Assembly (NCBI GenBank): GCA_021904315.1
Contig: CM038912.1
Coordinates: forward strand, 12,425,061 to 12,489,060
DNA from: Sphagnum magellanicum
Taxonomy: Eukaryota > Streptophyta > Sphagnopsida > Sphagnales > Sphagnaceae
Direction of reading: 5' to 3'
DNA length: 64,000 nt
Shown here: positions 62,380 to 64,000 of the stretch, in pieces
Layout: each line of letters begins with the position of its first letter
Position numbering within the stretch: position 1 is the stretch's first letter
The notes under the pieces: generated by a model
What the model was told of the DNA's origin: nothing
Database searches by the model: none
Seen by the model: only the letters and a program-made list of their open reading frames with translations
Position numbers and translations under genes: made by a program

Positions 62380-62392
62380 CCCCCCCCCCCCC
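62380..62392. repeat. (C)13 homopolymer
   Basis: Thirteen C in a row, directly before the second copy of the ~120-bp repeat. Confidence 0.9.
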
Positions 62393-62399
62393 AAGGTTT

Positions 62400-62515
62400 G
62401 TGGCATTCACAAAATAAGGAGCCCAGGGTGATAGCCCAGCCCAGCCCACATTTTGGGAATATCCCCACCTGTGGTCTTTTACCGATAGCAAAGCACAAAG
62501 TGAAGGTCATGACTT
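62400..62515. repeat. Interspersed repeat, copy 2 of the ~120-bp element
   Basis: Direct, same-orientation copy of 59780-59900, 2.6 kb away. Copy 1 has a comparable G-rich GGTGGGGG start where this copy has the C run. Confidence 0.6.
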
Positions 62516-62979
62516 GGGAGTGTGGAGTGCCAAGTGCCAACAGCTTGTAAGGTTGGGTCTGCTGGTTTTGCTTATGGTACATTCACACTTGATGTTAAGT
62601 CAGTGTTAAATGAAAATCTAGGTGGCATCCTAGGTGGCACCCAATGTTAAATGGGTGATAGCTTAATGTTAAGTGAATGTTAACTTAACATAAAATCTTC
62701 ATGGTAAGTAGGTTTAACTCTTAAATGAGTAACATGTTGTTAGGTAATTCAACACTAGACTACCTAACACCAACTAATATATAGATATATAATGAAGGTC
62801 ATGAACTTAAATATATGTAGACTTAAACATGCCTAACGAGTTAAATATAGCTCAGACTTCAATGCCCAAAGTGTGCATCCTCACAAGGATGCCCAACAAC
62901 AAACTAGTCTTTGAAAAACAAATATTGACTATCAATTGGTATGATTGTGTCATATAGTTGGGATTTTACGTTTGTTAAA

Positions 62980-63050
62980 CAAAGTGGTGTGATATCATGG
63001 GTGAACATTTACACTTTCAGTGGGAAGGTCTTTGGGTTCAAATCTTTTTA
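62980..63050 (+). mobile_element. Possible tRNA-like SINE head
   Basis: GTGGTGTGATATCATGG resembles an A box, and GGTTCAAATC (63035-63044) is a near-perfect B box about 50 bp later. Only these two boxes support the call. Confidence 0.3.
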
Positions 63051-63329
63051 TAATTGAAGATCTTTGTCATTAATGGTTTTCATTTAGGGATTAAGAATAG
63101 TCATTCCCAAAAAGATGGTTGTGTATTTCTCTAGGAAAAACATGACTCCTTGAAGAAACTTGATTGCCCGTGGCAAATGTACTTTAAAGACATGTGTCAT
63201 AACTTTAGTTTTGAGTGCACAATCAAGGTTAAGGCATAAAATTAGAAGTGAATGGGGAGAGTGTTTTTGGATTCAAGCATGCTCTCACATTTGATACATT
63301 TGACAAACCTAGAAATGCATTAATTTGGT

Positions 63330-63500
63330 TCTTTGAAACAAATGGACCACGTTCTCAACAACAAATGACTTAAATTCTTCAGGAAACATGGTTGCCCAAG
63401 GCAAAGAGGCTCCAATTCCTTGTGGAAACATAATTTCCCAAGACAAATGGACCCAAGTTGTCATGGACAAACATGGTTTCCCCATGTTCCTTCATTGCTT
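63330..63500. repeat. Diverged ~60-bp tandem units
   Basis: GGAAACAT-GTT-CCCAAGGCAAA-type wording recurs at about 63383, 63422 and 63465 and in weaker form downstream. No coding frame is supported. Confidence 0.35.
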
Positions 63501-64000
63501 GAAGTAAAATCATGTTCCCCAAGGAATTTCAAGCTTGTTTGGAAGTTCCCAAAGATAACCATCAAGCTCCAATTCCCCTTCTCCTTGGAAGATTTGTCTA
63601 AACCCTTTTTCTTCTTTTTTTTTGCAACTTGAAGAAGAAAATGGGGCCAAATTGCACGATGATTTGGGAACTTTCCCCCAAGAAGTGTAGCCAAGTTCCC
63701 CAAGGAAAGCATAGGCTCAATTCATGTTCTTCTAAGAGAATTGTTTTTCTTTGAACAAGTTGGCTTGGAAAGTGAGGTCAAATTGCATGTACCAACACCA
63801 TTGTCTTCCCCAAATGGCTTCTTCATAACTTTCAATTGAAGAAGTCATATGAATAAAATAATGACTATCAAAAAAATTGAACATGCAATCTTAGACACAT
63901 CTCTTCTTTTCTGATAAAATTCTAAAAGTTTTCATCCAAGGAAATCACCCCAATAGAATAATTATTGTGAGGAAAAAGATTTAAAACCCACAACCTTTGA

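Noticed and set aside
1..64000. CRISPR array or bacterial operon
   Set aside because: Repeats have no regular spacer structure, and the genes contain GT-AG introns and plant-specific families.

Overview
The window looks like nuclear DNA of a land plant with a large, repeat-rich genome. Three multi-exon genes with GT-AG introns encode plant-type proteins: a PuuD/GAT1_2.1-like class I glutamine amidotransferase, a beta-clade alkaline/neutral invertase (GH100), and a long coiled-coil protein. The flanks are AT-rich and full of decayed DNA transposons. The repeat style suggests a fern-, lycophyte- or gymnosperm-like genome rather than a compact angiosperm one, but the species cannot be fixed from sequence alone.

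Layout. 1-11.5 kb: a pair of >=1.3 kb inverted arms (1-~1340 and ~10017-~11485). Each arm carries outer tandem repeats and an inward-facing 140-codon minigene, intact on the left and with three stops on the right. Between the arms lie low-complexity CTAGG-rich blocks, a tRNA-like SINE head and a decayed hAT-like transposase (8110-6410, minus). 12.1-15.3 kb: a decayed transposase of a second, RNase H-like family, probably with an intron that houses a hairpin tandem array. 15.3-29 kb: AT-rich DNA with several diverged tandem arrays and a decayed coiled-coil/RING-like coding relic. 29-47 kb: the gene island, with all three genes on the minus strand. 47-50 kb: a CpG/GGCA-rich patch, a tRNA-like SINE head and a PIF/Harbinger transposase relic. 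50-64 kb: AT-rich DNA without recognisable genes, containing further repeat copies. One of these (60.34-60.99 kb) is a direct repeat of 27.27-28.43 kb, so this repeat family brackets the gene island.

The three genes do not form a pathway. They are ordinary neighbouring housekeeping-type loci, spaced 1.9 and 3.2 kb apart. A truncated start of a COG6 (Golgi tethering) gene lies between the coiled-coil gene and the invertase gene. The most unusual items are the long inverted-repeat element with a conserved arm-borne minigene, and the coiled-coil gene, whose C-terminal exon adds a tail-anchor membrane segment by splicing out an alternative stop.
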